Shown: positions 1 through 11,435 of the stretch, in pieces | How positions within the stretch are numbered: the first letter of the stretch is position 1 | Layout of the letters: the number at the start of each line of letters is the position of its first letter | DNA from: Corynebacterium rouxii | GTDB lineage: Bacteria > Actinomycetota > Actinomycetes > Mycobacteriales > Mycobacteriaceae | Length of the DNA stretch: 64,000 bases | NCBI RefSeq assembly: GCF_902702935.1 | Contig: NZ_LR738855.1 | Location: 1,488,001-1,552,000, forward strand | Direction: 5' to 3' | The notes under the pieces: generated by a model | The model's database searches: none | What the model was told of the DNA's origin: nothing | What the model saw: only the letters and a program-made list of their open reading frames with translations | Made by a program: the position numbers and the translations under genes

Positions 1-2943
1 CGGCTTAGCGCCTTTAATCATCCACAGAGTTGTCTCTAACTCTTCAGGTTTGATTAATACCTCTCGGGCTTTTGATCCCTCGGATGGCCCCACAATGCCA
101 CGCGTTTCCATCAAATCCATAAGGCGACCGGCTTTAGCGAAACCAATACGCAATTTACGCTGTAACATCGAAGTTGACCCTAATTGCGCAGTAACAACCA
201 ATTCTACTGCCTGCAAAAGATCTTCCAGATCATTGCCGATATCGGCATCAATATCTTTTTTAGCTTCAGCAGCTTTGTCTTCGGTTACGCCTTCGGTGTA
301 GTTTGGCTCACCTTGAGCCTTCGCGGCTTCCACGACTGCTTGGATTTCTTCATCAGTAACAAAAGCACCCTGGATACGCTGTGGACGTCCACCCTGCGGG
401 ATAAACAAACCATCCCCCATGCCAATCAACTTTTCAGCACCAGCTTGGTCCAAAATCACTCGAGAGTCAGTCAAAGAGGACGTCGCGAAGGCGAGTCGCG
501 ATGGAACGTTGGTCTTGATCAATCCCGTGACGACGTCAACTGAAGGTCGCTGGGTAGCTAGGACCAAGTGGATACCTGCAGCACGTGCCTTTTGCGTAAT
601 ACGAACAATGGAATCCTCGATCTCTTTAGGCGCTGTCATCATCAAGTCCGCGAGCTCATCGACGACACAGACGATGTAAGGATAAGGATGATATTCCCGC
701 TGAGATCCTAAAGGTGCTTGGATTTCGCCTGACTTAACTTTTCGGTTGAAGTCCTTAATATGACGCACGCGTGTGGACTTCATGTCCATGTAGCGTTGCT
801 CCATCTCTTCAACCAACCACTGAAGCGCTGCTGCCGCTTTCTTTGGCTGAGTAATAATTGGCGTAATCAGATGAGGAATTCCCTCATATGGTGTCAATTC
901 CACCATCTTTGGATCCACTAAGATGAGACGAACATCTTCCGGAGTAGCTCTAGTAAGTAGTGATACCAACAAGGAGTTAACAAAAGCAGACTTACCTGAA
1001 CCGGTAGAACCTGCAACCAATAAGTGAGGCATCTTCTGCACCGAATGTGCAACAAAGTCGCCCTCAATGTCTTTACCAAGTCCAATCAGCATCGGATCAT
1101 GATCCGAATGTACGCTCTCCGAGTTCAGAACATCACCCAAGCGGACCATTTCGCGATCTGTGTTGGGAACTTCGATTCCCACCGCTGACTTACCTGGGAT
1201 AGGCGTCAATAGTCGTACGTTGTCAGTTGCAACTGCGTAAGCCAAGTTCGACTGCAAATTCGTGATTTTTGAAACCTTCACGCCAGGCCCCAGCTCTACC
1301 TCATAGCGTGTCACTGTTGGGCCACGAGAGAACCCAGTGACATGTGCGTCAACTTTAAACTCAGCAAATACTTCAGAAATAGCTTCGATCATTCGATCAT
1401 TCGCTTCTGAATGGGTCTTTGCTTCTTTTCCAGGAATTAATAGCTGTGTACTTGGCACAGCATAATGCGACTCAGGTGCCTCATATGGTTGAGCCGGAGA
1501 TGGAACCGGCGCCGGCTCTGAACTCACGCTGCGAGCTTCTCGGGCCTTAACAGCATCTTGAACGGCTTTTCGGCCAGCCGCAACGATATCTGCTGCAACT
1601 TCCGCATCAGTAACTGGCGTCTGTGGAAGGCTCATCCGCGGAGCGCCCAGCTTTCGCGGAACAACAACAGTAGGCTCATCTACTGCAGGGAATTCGTCCG
1701 TCTCAGATACATCTCGCGCAGCACGCTGAGTTTCGACAGAACTTTCTTGCGGTCGCGTTGTGCTGGTGGAGTCGAAAAGCGGACGAGAAGCAGCGCCTTC
1801 TTCGACGTCGTCGACAAGCGGCGTACTCATTCGTCTCCGTGCTGGAACCGGACGGGGCTTTTCGCGCCGTGGTTGTGGACGGTGCAATTCTTCGCCACGA
1901 CTCCGAGCCTCGATCTCAGCGTCAGCATCTGCATATAACGGATCGTCTTCATCTTCAGAGTCGTCACGAAGCCCTTGTACAGAATCTTGAATAGCTTCAA
2001 AAAGCTCTCTCACCGTGACATTATTAATGCGCAGCGCGCCATAAATAATCACGAGCACCAAAAGCGGAATAGCAAGATAAACAGAAAATCCGCGAGCGAT
2101 CAGTCCACCTGAATAGGCACCTACGAATCCTCCCGCATGCGTACGTCCCTGCCAGTCCATGGGGTCTCCTGCAAACAAATGAATGAGGCCAAGCATGGAA
2201 ATGACGATGACGCTTGTTCCTAGCAGCAGTCGAGGTTGATGTTCAGGCTCAGGTAGTTTGCCCAGCATCAAGGCAATGGCTATTGCAACAAGTACCAAAG
2301 GCAGTATTAATGCTCCCGCCCCAATGACGAAGTGAACGCCTGCTGCAATCGCGGCACCAATCGGACCGGCGATATCAAACCACACCGAGGCTCCCACTAT
2401 AAATGCCAATGCAATAAGGATTAAACCAATACCATCGACTGACTCGTCACTAAGTGCCAACGTAAAACGCCCAGCACTGGCATCCTCATCATAATCATCG
2501 CGCTGATCTTCGATGTCGCCATCAAAAAGATCTTTTTTAGTCTTCGTCATCCTTGACGGTTTTCTTTTCCTACTTGTGACAACAGTTTCTTCAGAAGAAA
2601 ACGCATCTTCAACTGAATCGATTTCTTCATCGTCGCGTTCCCTATGGAGTGTCCGTGCCACCGCACGCGTCACCGATCCCACACCGTGCGCAGTAGCAGA
2701 AACTAAAGTTCCAAGGCCGGAACCAACGGCACGAAATGCACTGCCCGTACGTTCTTCAGAGGTTTCTGATGCACGTCTGGCCGAACTAGTTGGATAGCTC
2801 ACTCCCGAAGTAGTTTTTCGACTGCGCCCTGCGGGACCGCTGCCAGAACCCCTACGCGATTTCGAGCTCGGCGAACTACCGCTTGTACGCGGTCGCTTAT
2901 TCGAGGAGATCCCCGAGGAAGAGGAATTGCTTCTGGCAGTCAT
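1..2943 (-). CDS. ftsK: DNA translocase FtsK/SpoIIIE, 3' end beyond window
   Basis: FtsK is the septal DNA pump that clears chromosome ends from the closing division site. The frame is open from the ATG at 2943 to the window edge, 981 codons. The first ~170 residues are Ser/Arg-rich and low complexity. Hydrophobic segments follow around residues 175-300 (the usual membrane anchor), then an acidic/Pro linker. The RecA-like motor has Walker A GSTGSGKS near residue 645. The last visible part reads like the C-terminal gamma winged helix ([15 protein letters not shown], then [13 protein letters not shown]), so only a few tens of residues should be missing. A GGAGG lies just before the ATG. Identity is firm; the stop codon is not seen. 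Confidence 0.95.
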   Translation of the reverse strand, partial: MTARSNSSSSGISSNKRPRTSGSSPSSKSRRGSGSGPAGRSRKTTSGVSYPTSSARRASETSEERTGSAFRAVGSGLGTLVSATAHGVGSVTRAVARTLHRERDDEEIDSVEDAFSSEETVVTSRKRKPSRMTKTKKDLFDGDIEDQRDDYDEDASAGRFTLALSDESVDGIGLILIALAFIVGASVWFDIAGPIGAAIAAGVHFVIGAGALILPLVLVAIAIALMLGKLPEPEHQPRLLLGTSVIVISMLGLIHLFAGDPMDWQGRTHAGGFVGAYSGGLIARGFSVYLAIPLLVLVIIYGALRINNVTVRELFEAIQDSVQGLRDDSEDEDDPLYADADAEIEARSRGEELHRPQPRREKPRPVPARRRMSTPLVDDVEEGAASRPLFDSTSTTRPQESSVETQRAARDVSETDEFPAVDEPTVVVPRKLGAPRMSLPQTPVTDAEVAADIVAAGRKAVQDAVKAREARSVSSEPAPVPSPAQPYEAPESHYAVPSTQLLIPGKEAKTHSEANDRMIEAISEVFAEFKVDAHVTGFSRGPTVTRYEVELGPGVKVSKITNLQSNLAYAVATDNVRLLTPIPGKSAVGIEVPNTDREMVRLGDVLNSESVHSDHDPMLIGLGKDIEGDFVAHSVQKMPHLLVAGSTGSGKSAFVNSLLVSLLTRATPEDVRLILVDPKMVELTPYEGIPHLITPIITQPKKAAAALQWLVEEMEQRYMDMKSTRVRHIKDFNRKVKSGEIQAPLGSQREYHPYPYIVCVVDELADLMMTAPKEIEDSIVRITQKARAAGIHLVLATQRPSVDVVTGLIKTNVPSRLAFATSSLTDSRVILDQAGAEKLIGMGDGLFIPQGGRPQRIQGAFVTDEEIQAVVEAAKAQGEPNYTEGVTEDKAAEAKKDIDADIGNDLEDLLQAVELVVTAQLGSTSMLQRKLRIGFAKAGRLMDLMETRGIVGPSEGSKAREVLIKPEELETTLWMIKGAKP

Positions 2944-3018
2944 GGCCTCCAGCTTAGACTGTTAAGTCACATTCATCACATTCACAACACTAATCCGCAC
3001 AAGATTTTTGAATCTACG

Positions 3019-3693
3019 CTATAGCCTTGACTTTTTGAGTAAGTGTGTGGGTCCATCAACGAACAGATCTACTTGGTTACGGCCTAAAATCCACAAAACC
3101 ACTTCCCCGATATCCCCACGGACATGAACCACAGAATCACCTCGAGCTGACACAACCCCTGTGTCGGCAACGACCAAACGCGAGAATCCTATCGGTTCAA
3201 TGACCACCGGACAGGCAGAACGACGTAGCAATAGCGGTGCAACCCATCGCATAGCGTCATTAAGCTCTCTCGAATGTCGCTCAGATAAGATACGCGGCTT
3301 TGCATGTGTGGGCAATAGATCTAGATCCTGCCACTGCCCCACCGTAGTTTCACCTCGACGCACGTCCTCATGGTGCACAAAGTGCTCAATCCGATTAGCT
3401 ACCGAATCAAAGTACCTTCCTAGCTGCCCCCATTTCGGCCCCTCCATCCACTGCATAATTACTTGTTCAAAGGGTTGTTGAACAATTTTTCCCATCGCAT
3501 CATCAACAATACGATGCCCACCTGGAAGAAACATACCAGCAGCGATCCATGGACGATTTTCTCGCATAAGAAGATGGGCTGCCAATTCTTGAGTACTCCA
3601 ATCACCACAAAGTGTTGGAACATTTGGCCCTTTTTCTAAAAGTAAAGTAGCCAATTGGGCGCGTTCGCTAGTTGCCAGATTCATTTGATCCAT
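3019..3693 (-). CDS. TIGR03085-type DinB-fold (mycothiol-dependent enzyme-like) protein
   Basis: 224-residue protein resembling the actinobacterial TIGR03085 family, which shares the metal-binding DinB/mycothiol-dependent maleylpyruvate isomerase fold. The N-terminus (TLCGDWSTQELAAHLLMREN) has the CxxWxxxELAAHL pattern typical of this fold, where the His is a metal ligand. A second His-rich stretch, EHFVHHEDVRR, near residue 110 supplies the other ligands. The substrate is unknown; a mycothiol-linked transferase is a family-level inference. It sits directly downstream of the RNase J terminator, with no clear Shine-Dalgarno, so the second ATG three codons later (3684) is a possible start. Confidence 0.75.
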   Translation of the reverse strand: MDQMNLATSERAQLATLLLEKGPNVPTLCGDWSTQELAAHLLMRENRPWIAAGMFLPGGHRIVDDAMGKIVQQPFEQVIMQWMEGPKWGQLGRYFDSVANRIEHFVHHEDVRRGETTVGQWQDLDLLPTHAKPRILSERHSRELNDAMRWVAPLLLRRSACPVVIEPIGFSRLVVADTGVVSARGDSVVHVRGDIGEVVLWILGRNQVDLFVDGPTHLLKKSRL

Positions 3694-3702
3694 TGTAGAG
3701 AT

Positions 3703-3752
3703 AAAAAATCCCCCAAAGGTTGCCTTTATATAACGACAACTTCTGAGGGATT
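3703..3752 (-). terminator. Intrinsic terminator of rnj
   Basis: Inverted repeat with 16-bp arms at 3707-3722 and 3737-3752, paired except for three positions. On the minus strand it is followed by a T run (3703-3708). It lies 16 bases after the RNase J stop and only about 10 bases before the next gene's start. Confidence 0.8.
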
Positions 3753-3768
3753 AATCAATTACTAGGAA

Positions 3769-5823
3769 CTACTGGCTTTCGCGGCTTGCACGAACATCAG
3801 CATCATCGATATCGATGGTCGCTGACGTAGTTGGGATGACCGTTGGCATAATCATTGGCTTACGGCGCCACTTCTGCTCGACGAATCGCGAAACACGACG
3901 GCGCAGCTGCTGAACCATACGATATGGATCATTTTCACCTTCTGCGGCCAGATCATTCATCGTCTTTTCAACCAGCTCAGTCACCTCTGGCATCATCGCG
4001 ACGGCATCCTCAGAGAATCCCTTGGCTTGAACTGTCGGACGCTCAAGCAATCGGGCAGTTCGCGAATCAATCACTGCGGTAATAGCGATCAAGCCGCCTT
4101 CACCCAAGGAAGTACGCTCCTCCAAAACCTCAGCATCAATATCACCCATGGTCACACCATCAACATAAAGATGTCCAACCTGCATCTGACCGACAACACG
4201 AGCGCGACCATCAACGAGGTCAACCACAACACCGTTTTGAGCTAGTACGACTCGGTCTTCCTCGACACCGGTAGAAATGGCTAGTTCCTTGTTAGCCCGC
4301 AGGTGTCGCCATTCGCCGTGAACCGGCATGACGTTCTTTGGACGAGCAGCGTTGTAGAGGAACAGCAACTCGCCAGCGAATCCGTGTCCCGACGTGTGCA
4401 CCTTGGCATCACGGCCAGTTACTACGGTCGCACCAATCTGGGACAGCATATTCATTACGCCGAAAACAGCTTCCTCGTTACCAGGAACCAAAGAAGACGA
4501 CAGGATGATCAAATCACCATCGCGAACGGTGATCTGCCGATGCTCACGACGTGCCATACGCGACAAAGCAGCCATAGGTTCACCTTGTGTACCAGTCGTG
4601 ATTAGTACAACCTTGTGTGGAGCCATCTTGGCTGCATCATCCATGCTGACAATGGTGCCGCGAGGTGCTTTCAAATAGCCCATCTTCTCGGCGATTTCCA
4701 TATTTCGAATCATGGAGCGACCATTGAACGCTACCTTACGACCTGCAGCAACAGCAGCATCAACGGCTGCCTGAACACGGTAGACGTTCGATGCAAACGA
4801 TGCCAAGATAACACGCTGCTTTGCATCACTGATCAGGCGCTTCAAAGTTGGAGCAACGCCTGCTTCAGAACCAGAGAATCCCGGAACTGTTGCATTGGTT
4901 GACTCACAAAGAAGCAAATCCACGCCCTCATCACCGAAACGAGAAAGTGCCGGCAAGTCGGTTGGACGACCATCTGGCGGGGTCTGATCAAGCTTTACGT
5001 CGCCAGTATGGATAACTAAACCAGCGCCTGTCTTAATAGCAACGCCGAGGCAATCAGGAATCGAGTGGTTTACCGCCCAGAATCGGATGTTGAACGGACC
5101 GCGGTTGATATCCGACTTCTCGTTTACTTCAATTAGCTTTGGACGCTGATGGTGCTCACGACACTTTGCAGCAATCAATGCCATAGTGAACTTGGAAGCC
5201 AGAATAGGCATATCCGGACGCAGCTTTAGCAGCCATGGGATTGCGCCAATGTGATCTTCGTGACCGTGAGTGATTACCAAAGCATCAACTTTGTCGAGCT
5301 TATTCTCGATCGGTCCAAAATCCGGAAGGATAAGGTCCACTCCCGGCTCACCCGAAGATGGGAACAGAACACCACAGTCAACGATCAGCAAACGATTGTT
5401 GTATTCGAAGACGGTCATATTACGACCAATCTCAGAAATGCCACCTAGGGCATAAATACGTAGGCCGTTCTTCGGAGCCTTAGGTGGCTCAGGCAGCCTC
5501 TGCGTAAGATCAGCACCCTGCATTGACTTCACAGGGGTGCGTCGTCCTCTGTTGTTGGACTGGTTGTTCTTCGATTGTGAAGAACGGTTAGAAGAACCAT
5601 TACCACGACGATTACGACCACCGCGTTGAGTGTTGCGTCCGCGGTTGTTTCGTGAGGACTCCACAGAAGAATCTTTTTCATTCTTTTCGGAGTTCTTTAC
5701 GGCAGATTCTGCCGGCTCAGCCGTTGCAGCAGAATCAGGTGCTTGGAAAACTGGCGTCTCTGCAGCTTCCGGAGGACCAGCTTTACGGGTAACCTTGCGC
5801 GCACGGCTACGAGGTTCAGTCAT
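3769..5823 (-). CDS. rnj: Ribonuclease J
   Basis: RNase J is a 5'-3' exo/endoribonuclease for mRNA decay and rRNA processing, in the metallo-beta-lactamase/beta-CASP family. The protein is 684 residues. Residues 1-~115 are a basic, Asn/Arg/Gly-rich disordered extension (repeated NRGR and RGGRNRRG), common in actinobacterial RNase J. The catalytic core begins at LRIYALGGISEIGRN and carries the zinc motif HGHEDHIG near residue 185; further on are HTGDVK and the beta-CASP segment GTQGEP, and VHGEWRHL. It starts two bases after the dapA stop, so the two are co-transcribed. The pairing dapA-rnj is usual in actinobacteria. Confidence 0.95.
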   Translation of the reverse strand: MTEPRSRARKVTRKAGPPEAAETPVFQAPDSAATAEPAESAVKNSEKNEKDSSVESSRNNRGRNTQRGGRNRRGNGSSNRSSQSKNNQSNNRGRRTPVKSMQGADLTQRLPEPPKAPKNGLRIYALGGISEIGRNMTVFEYNNRLLIVDCGVLFPSSGEPGVDLILPDFGPIENKLDKVDALVITHGHEDHIGAIPWLLKLRPDMPILASKFTMALIAAKCREHHQRPKLIEVNEKSDINRGPFNIRFWAVNHSIPDCLGVAIKTGAGLVIHTGDVKLDQTPPDGRPTDLPALSRFGDEGVDLLLCESTNATVPGFSGSEAGVAPTLKRLISDAKQRVILASFASNVYRVQAAVDAAVAAGRKVAFNGRSMIRNMEIAEKMGYLKAPRGTIVSMDDAAKMAPHKVVLITTGTQGEPMAALSRMARREHRQITVRDGDLIILSSSLVPGNEEAVFGVMNMLSQIGATVVTGRDAKVHTSGHGFAGELLFLYNAARPKNVMPVHGEWRHLRANKELAISTGVEEDRVVLAQNGVVVDLVDGRARVVGQMQVGHLYVDGVTMGDIDAEVLEERTSLGEGGLIAITAVIDSRTARLLERPTVQAKGFSEDAVAMMPEVTELVEKTMNDLAAEGENDPYRMVQQLRRRVSRFVEQKWRRKPMIMPTVIPTTSATIDIDDADVRASRESQ

Positions 5824-5825
5824 AT

Positions 5826-6731
5826 TTACAATACTCCAGTTTTATTCATGTCACGGCGAAGATCCTCAATCTCGGACTCACTAGGAGCCACAATAGGAAG
5901 ACGGGGATCTCCAACCTCAATTCCTTGCAAACGCAAACCTGCTTTTGCCAAAGAAACGCCACCCAAACGAGCTTGAGCAGCAACTAATGGTGCTAGTTGG
6001 GCATTAATTTCTCGAGCTTTCTCAAGATTGCTCTGATTAAAGTTTGTGTACATCTCTCGCAGCAACTGTGGTGCCAAGTGACCAATCACCGAAATGAAAC
6101 CTGTTGCGCCTACCGACAACCATGGCAGATTAAGCGGGTCATCACCCGAGTACCATGCCAGTCCAGTTTCAGCAATAAGTGTCGTGGCAGCTGCGATATC
6201 TCCTTTAGCATCCTTTACAGCTGTAATCGTTGGCAACTCAGCCAATCGACGCAAGGTGTCCGGTGCGATGGGTACCACAGAACGTGGAGGGATGTCATAC
6301 GCACAAATCGGCAGGTCTGTTGCCTCCGAAACTGTGCGGAAATGCTGATAGATACCTTCTTGACTCGGTTTAGAGTAGTAAGGGGTAACAACCAGCAAAG
6401 CATCAGCTCCGGCCTCTGCTGAGGCCCGAGCCATCTCGACCGAAGCTGCGGTGTTATTGGTTCCAGCACCAGCTATAAGCTTGGCGCTATCTCCTACCTC
6501 CGCTTTGACGGCCTTGAGCAGGTCGATCTTTTCTTTCAACGATGTAGTGGGTGACTCGCCCGTCGTACCGGCAAGCACCAAGGAATCAATGCCATTGCTC
6601 ACAAGGTGAGCTGCCAGCTTTTGACCAGCTTTTATGTCAAGAGCTCCATTAGCATCAAAAGGAGTTACCATCGCCACTGCGATAGTTCCAAACTCTTCGA
6701 TTCCGTTGTTCGCTGTCAAACCTGTGCTCAT
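5826..6731 (-). CDS. dapA: 4-hydroxy-tetrahydrodipicolinate synthase
   Basis: DapA condenses pyruvate and aspartate semialdehyde, the first committed step toward diaminopimelate and lysine. The protein is 301 residues, normal for the family. Visible signatures are [15 protein letters not shown] at the N-terminus, [12 protein letters not shown], the AYDIPPRS segment with the catalytic Tyr, and [10 protein letters not shown] with the Schiff-base Lys. It lies in the run dapB-thyX-dapA-rnj on the minus strand; 116 bases separate it from thyX, so it may have its own promoter as well. The (beta/alpha)8 barrel appears complete. Confidence 0.96.
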   Translation of the reverse strand: MSTGLTANNGIEEFGTIAVAMVTPFDANGALDIKAGQKLAAHLVSNGIDSLVLAGTTGESPTTSLKEKIDLLKAVKAEVGDSAKLIAGAGTNNTAASVEMARASAEAGADALLVVTPYYSKPSQEGIYQHFRTVSEATDLPICAYDIPPRSVVPIAPDTLRRLAELPTITAVKDAKGDIAAATTLIAETGLAWYSGDDPLNLPWLSVGATGFISVIGHLAPQLLREMYTNFNQSNLEKAREINAQLAPLVAAQARLGGVSLAKAGLRLQGIEVGDPRLPIVAPSESEIEDLRRDMNKTGVL

Positions 6732-6807
6732 GGTGGTCTAGGTTACCCGCTTATAGCCAATAAGTAATCATTATGTCGACATTTCATCGAAATATCGCCA
6801 TTTTCTC

Positions 6808-6828
6808 GGTTTCAGTTGGCCCGAAACC
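6808..6828 (-). terminator. Weak hairpin after thyX
   Basis: Short inverted repeat GGTTTC/GAAACC with a 9-base loop, about 20 bases downstream of the thyX stop on the minus strand, followed by GAGAAAATGG without a real T run. A second small repeat (ATTTC/GAAAT) follows at 6781-6793. It could be a leaky terminator between thyX and dapA. Confidence 0.35.
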
Positions 6829-6847
6829 CAGCATTATTTCTTACGAT

Positions 6848-7605
6848 TTAGTAATCAGTGACATATGGACTCGTCGCCATAATTGAGCCGTCTGAAAGCA
6901 CTGAAGTTTCAAAATCGGAAAATACCGTGGGGGCCTTCTCCTTTAAGATCTGGAGGCATCGAACAGCAAGGCTGCGGATTTCAACATCGGCGTGTTCGGT
7001 TGCACGCATACCGATGAAGTGACGCCATGCCCGGAAATTTCCTGTCACCACGATGCGCGATTCTGTCGCATTCGGCAGTATCGACCGTGCAGCTTGGCGA
7101 GCCTGTTTGCGTCGCAAAATTGCATTTGGTTCATCAGCCAATTTATTGTCTAACGCCGTCATCATTTCGGAATAAGCGAATCGCGCCTCATCAACGGTAC
7201 TAAGAAAAAGTTTTCTGAGCTGCGGATCGTTGTCAATCAATGGCGGAATGACCACATGGGTTTCATCACTGTGAACAAAACGTTGTGAAAGTTGGGAAAA
7301 CGAGAAGTGCCGATGACGAACAAGCTCGTGCGTGGCAGAGCGTGACAGCCCTCGAATGTACACAGTCGCTGTCGGGTGTTCTAGCAACGCCATATGCCCT
7401 ACCTCCATAATGTGCCGGATATAGGCATCATTAGCTGCAGTTCGAGGATTAGGCTTGTCAAAAGTTTCGTAACAGGCCCGACCAGCAAATTCGACTAGTG
7501 CTTCAGAATCTGTTGCTACGGAATCTGCTTCCCAGTCGACTCCAGATGGCGCAGTAAAAGTACTACATGCCACCAGCTGGACATCAAGCAAAGACTGCTG
7601 TGCCA

Positions 7606-7606
<1 letters not shown>
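6848..7606 (-). CDS. thyX: FAD-dependent thymidylate synthase
   Basis: ThyX makes dTMP from dUMP using FAD/NADPH and methylene-tetrahydrofolate. It is unrelated to ThyA. The protein is 252 residues with the signature [14 protein letters not shown] near residue 87 (RHRx7S pattern), TRIV-type phosphate-binding residues in [18 protein letters not shown], and [13 protein letters not shown]. The ATG overlaps the dapB stop by one base (TAATG), implying translational coupling. The dapB-thyX-dapA arrangement is known from C. glutamicum. No sign of damage. Confidence 0.96.
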
Positions 7607-8364
<758 letters not shown>

Positions 8365-8446
8365 CTATCCTTAATTGTCCGTCGTCTTTGATGTAAGTGC
8401 AGCATCACTCACGAATGCATTCAAGTCTACAACGACACTGAAACGT

Positions 8447-8506
8447 TCAAGCCCCTTGTCGAGCTTTCCTAGGGAATCCCTCTAGGAGCTATGGCAAGGG
8501 GCTTGA
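8447..8506 (-). terminator. Strong hairpin after pnp
   Basis: Perfect 12-bp arms (8447-8458 and 8495-8506, AAGCCCCTTG type) enclose a second pairing (CCTAGGGA with TCCCTCTAGG). It lies 25 bases after the pnp stop. There is no long T run on either strand; GTTTTA follows on the plus side and AACGTTT on the minus side. It separates pnp from dapB and probably ends the pnp transcript. Confidence 0.75.
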
Positions 8507-8530
8507 GCATGTTTTAGATCACCGTGAAAT

Positions 8531-10798
8531 TTAGTCCGCGTTTTTCACTGGAGCCAAGGAAATCTTGCCACGGTTGTCAATATCTAGGATTTCAACCTCG
8601 AGCTTATCTCCTACGTTGACTACATCTTCAACCTTCTCGATCCGCTTGCCACCACCAAGCTTGGAGATGTGAACCAGTCCGTCCCGTCCTGGCAGCAAGG
8701 ATACGAAAGCACCAAATGCAGTGGTCTTTACAACAGTACCGAGGAAACGCTCTCCGACCTTAGGTAGCTGTGGATTAGCGATAGCATTAATCTTTTCGAT
8801 TGCAGTCTCTGCAGCAGCACCGCTGGTTGCCGAAACATAAACCGTGCCATCTTCTTCAATGGAAATGTTGGCGCCAGTTTCTTCGGTAATAGAGTTAATG
8901 GTCTTGCCCTTTGGACCGATAACCTCACCGATCTTGTTCACTGGAACGGTAATCGCAGTAATACGTGGTGCGTAATCGCTCATCTCGTCTGGAGTTTCGA
9001 TTACTTCTGCCATCGTGTCCAAAATGGTGTTACGTGCATCATTCGCCTGCGATAGTGCCTGCGCAAGCACCTCAGAAGGAATGCCATCAAGCTTTGTATC
9101 TAGCTGCAAAGCGGTGATGAACTGGCGGGTACCAGCGACCTTGAAGTCCATATCGCCAAAGGCATCTTCGGCACCTAGGATGTCAGTCAAAGCCACATAA
9201 CGAGTTTCGCCGTCTACTTCATCAGAGACCAAACCCATCGCAATACCAGCAACCGGAGCCTTCAATGGTACACCTGCGTTGTACAAAGACAAGGTAGACG
9301 CACATACAGAGCCCATCGAGGTGGAGCCGTTCGAACCCAATGCCTCCGACACCTGACGGATTGCATATGGGAACTCTTCACGACTAGGGATCACAGGAAC
9401 CAATGCACGCTCGGCCAAAGCACCGTGGCCAATCTCACGACGCTTAGGTGAGCCAACACGACCAGTTTCACCGGTGGAATACGGTGGGAAGTTGTAGTGG
9501 TGGATATAACGCTTCGAAGTTGCTGGAGTCAACGAATCGATCTGCTGCTCCATCTTGAGCATATCGAGAGTTGTTACACCCAGAATCTGAGTCTCGCCAC
9601 GTTCGAACAGGGACGAACCATGAGCACGCGGGATGAGGTCAACTTCCACACCCAAATCACGAATATCGGTTACACCGCGACCGTCGATACGGAAGTGTTC
9701 CGTCAAGATCATATGACGGACGATCTTCTTCATTACAGCATTGTATGCTGCACGAATCGCCTTGGATGCAGCCGCCTCGTCATCAGATCCGAGCTGAGCA
9801 ATCAGATCTGCTTCGATTTCTTCCATGTAAGCATTGGTTGCCTCATCACGATCTTGCTTGGATTTGATCGTAAGCAACGAACGCAGTTTCTTAGAAACCT
9901 TCTTCTCCACTGCATCGTAAACAACGTCAGTGTATGGCGGGAAGAGCGGGAATTCTTGGGTTTCTTTAGCTGCCCGCTCGGCCAGTCCAGCCTGTGCACG
10001 GCAAAGAACCTCAATGAATGGTTTAGCAGCCTCGAGACCTTCGGCAACTACAGATTCCGTAGGAGCTGGAGCACCAGCTTTCACCCGATCTACAACCTGC
10101 TCAGTAGCTCCAGCCTCAACCATCATGATGGCAACATCATCAACGATCTTTTTGCCTTGTTTCTTCGAAACAATACGTCCTGCTACCACAAGGTCAAAGA
10201 GCGCTTGTTCATGCTGTTCATGAGTTGGGAAAGCAATCCACTGTCCCTTAGGGTGCGCATCGTCTGCGATCAGCGCCATTCGCACACCGCCAACAGGACC
10301 AGATACTGGCAGACCAGACAACTGTGTTGCTGCAGAGGCACCGTTAATTGCTACAACATCGTACATGTCCTGTGGGTTGACGGAAAGAACAGTGATGACT
10401 ACCTGTACCTCGTTGCGTAGCCCCTTAACAAAGGTTGGGCGCAAAGGGCGGTCAATCAAACGGCAAGCCAAGATGGCCTCAGTGGAAGGACGGCCTTCAC
10501 GACGGAAGAACGATCCTGGAATCTTACCAGCTGCGTACATACGCTCTTCAACGTCAACGGTCAGCGGGAAGAAATCAAATCCTTCACGTGGCTGATTGGA
10601 TGCCGTGGTCGTTGCCAACAACATCGTGTCGTCGTCAAGGTAGGTTGTAACTGATCCATCTGCTTGACGTGCCAATTGGCCGGTCTCAAAACGAATGGTG
10701 CGCTTTCCAAAATCACCGTTATCGATGGTTGCGATTGCCTCGGTGATTCCAAATTCCTCGTCAATGTTAAAGACGACGTTGGAAGGCTTTGTGCTCAA
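8531..10798 (-). CDS. pnp: Polyribonucleotide nucleotidyltransferase (PNPase)
   Basis: PNPase is the phosphorolytic 3'-5' exoribonuclease. The 755-residue protein has two RNase PH domains ([12 protein letters not shown] at the start of the first; [14 protein letters not shown] in the second, with [11 protein letters not shown] and [11 protein letters not shown]), an all-alpha linker, a KH domain ([12 protein letters not shown], ~residue 610) and a C-terminal S1 domain ([18 protein letters not shown]). The best start is TTG at 10798, about nine bases after an AGAGGAG Shine-Dalgarno, which gives the usual ...[15 protein letters not shown] beginning. It follows rpsO, as in most bacteria, but with its own terminator and possible promoter in between. 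Confidence 0.96.
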   Translation of the reverse strand: MSTKPSNVVFNIDEEFGITEAIATIDNGDFGKRTIRFETGQLARQADGSVTTYLDDDTMLLATTTASNQPREGFDFFPLTVDVEERMYAAGKIPGSFFRREGRPSTEAILACRLIDRPLRPTFVKGLRNEVQVVITVLSVNPQDMYDVVAINGASAATQLSGLPVSGPVGGVRMALIADDAHPKGQWIAFPTHEQHEQALFDLVVAGRIVSKKQGKKIVDDVAIMMVEAGATEQVVDRVKAGAPAPTESVVAEGLEAAKPFIEVLCRAQAGLAERAAKETQEFPLFPPYTDVVYDAVEKKVSKKLRSLLTIKSKQDRDEATNAYMEEIEADLIAQLGSDDEAAASKAIRAAYNAVMKKIVRHMILTEHFRIDGRGVTDIRDLGVEVDLIPRAHGSSLFERGETQILGVTTLDMLKMEQQIDSLTPATSKRYIHHYNFPPYSTGETGRVGSPKRREIGHGALAERALVPVIPSREEFPYAIRQVSEALGSNGSTSMGSVCASTLSLYNAGVPLKAPVAGIAMGLVSDEVDGETRYVALTDILGAEDAFGDMDFKVAGTRQFITALQLDTKLDGIPSEVLAQALSQANDARNTILDTMAEVIETPDEMSDYAPRITAITVPVNKIGEVIGPKGKTINSITEETGANISIEEDGTVYVSATSGAAAETAIEKINAIANPQLPKVGERFLGTVVKTTAFGAFVSLLPGRDGLVHISKLGGGKRIEKVEDVVNVGDKLEVEILDIDNRGKISLAPVKNAD

Positions 10799-10886
10799 AG
10801 TGGGCTTCTCCTCTTAATTTTTCGTGCATGCGATCATCGGTGTCGCTTGCTTGCCGAAAATTCATTCTTCTTATGGCAACGATCAA

Positions 10887-10892
10887 ACTCTA
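10887..10892 (-). promoter_or_regulatory. Candidate -10 element for pnp
   Basis: On the minus strand TAGAGT matches the corynebacterial TANANT -10 pattern and would give an untranslated leader of roughly 80 bases. No convincing -35 is seen. It sits just downstream of the rpsO terminator, which makes an independent pnp promoter reasonable. Confidence 0.35.
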
Positions 10893-10911
10893 GCATGAAC
10901 AAACTAAGAAA

Positions 10912-10953
10912 GCCGCCTGAAATCTCAGCACAATTGCTAAGACCTCAGGCGGC
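10912..10953 (-). terminator. Intrinsic terminator of rpsO
   Basis: GC-rich inverted repeat, arms GCCGCCTGA (10912-10920) and TCAGGCGGC (10945-10953). On the minus strand the stem is followed by TTTCTTAGTTTG. It lies 38 bases after the rpsO stop. Confidence 0.85.
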
Positions 10954-10990
10954 AAAGGTTGTTAATACAACCAGATAACACCAAAGCTGA

Positions 10991-11260
10991 TTATCGACGC
11001 AGACCCAAACGTGCGATCAGGTCACGGTAACGATCAACGTTGTTGTCGGCCAAGTACTTCAGCAGACCCTTGCGGCGACCAACCAACAACAGCAGACCAC
11101 GACGAGAGTGGTGATCGTGCTTGTGGAACTTCAGGTGCTCGGTCAGCTGGTTGATGCGTGCGGAAAGCAGCGCAACCTGAGCCTCTGGAGAACCGGTGTC
11201 AGTCTCGTGAAGGCCGTACTCAGCCAAGATGGATTTCTTCTGCTCAGTGCTCAAAGCCAT
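10991..11260 (-). CDS. rpsO: 30S ribosomal protein S15
   Basis: S15 is a primary 16S rRNA-binding protein of the 30S subunit. It is 89 residues, exactly the family length, and contains the conserved core [22 protein letters not shown], followed by [22 protein letters not shown] and the C-terminal IARLGLRR. It is transcribed toward pnp. A 175-base untranslated region with a small hairpin lies upstream. Codon choice is that of a highly expressed gene (CGC/CGT arginine). Confidence 0.98.
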   Translation of the reverse strand: MALSTEQKKSILAEYGLHETDTGSPEAQVALLSARINQLTEHLKFHKHDHHSRRGLLLLVGRRKGLLKYLADNNVDRYRDLIARLGLRR

Positions 11261-11344
11261 GAGTAAAACTCCTAGTAAATATTTCAGTCCACATAAAATA
11301 TCAGTGCTCTAGCTACAAAGTAATCATAAAAAGAACACGGATCC

Positions 11345-11366
11345 TTACTGCTGTGAACCGCAGTAA
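11345..11366. repeat. Small inverted repeat upstream of rpsO
   Basis: Arms TTACTGC and GCAGTAA with an 8-base loop, about 85 bases before the rpsO start and 70 bases after the nucleoside hydrolase stop. No T run follows on the minus strand. It could be a weak terminator of the upstream gene or part of the rpsO leader; rpsO autoregulation by S15 is known elsewhere, but I cannot show it here. Confidence 0.4.
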
Positions 11367-11435
11367 AAGAACCTTGAGCAGCTTAGCACATAGTGTGCCT
11401 CTGTCGTATCATTTTTCTAAATATCTATTCCATCA

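Noticed and set aside
9497..10420. 307-codon plus-strand frame
   Set aside because: Fully antisense to pnp, low-complexity Ser/Cys/Arg-rich translation, no family motif; a shadow of the conserved gene.
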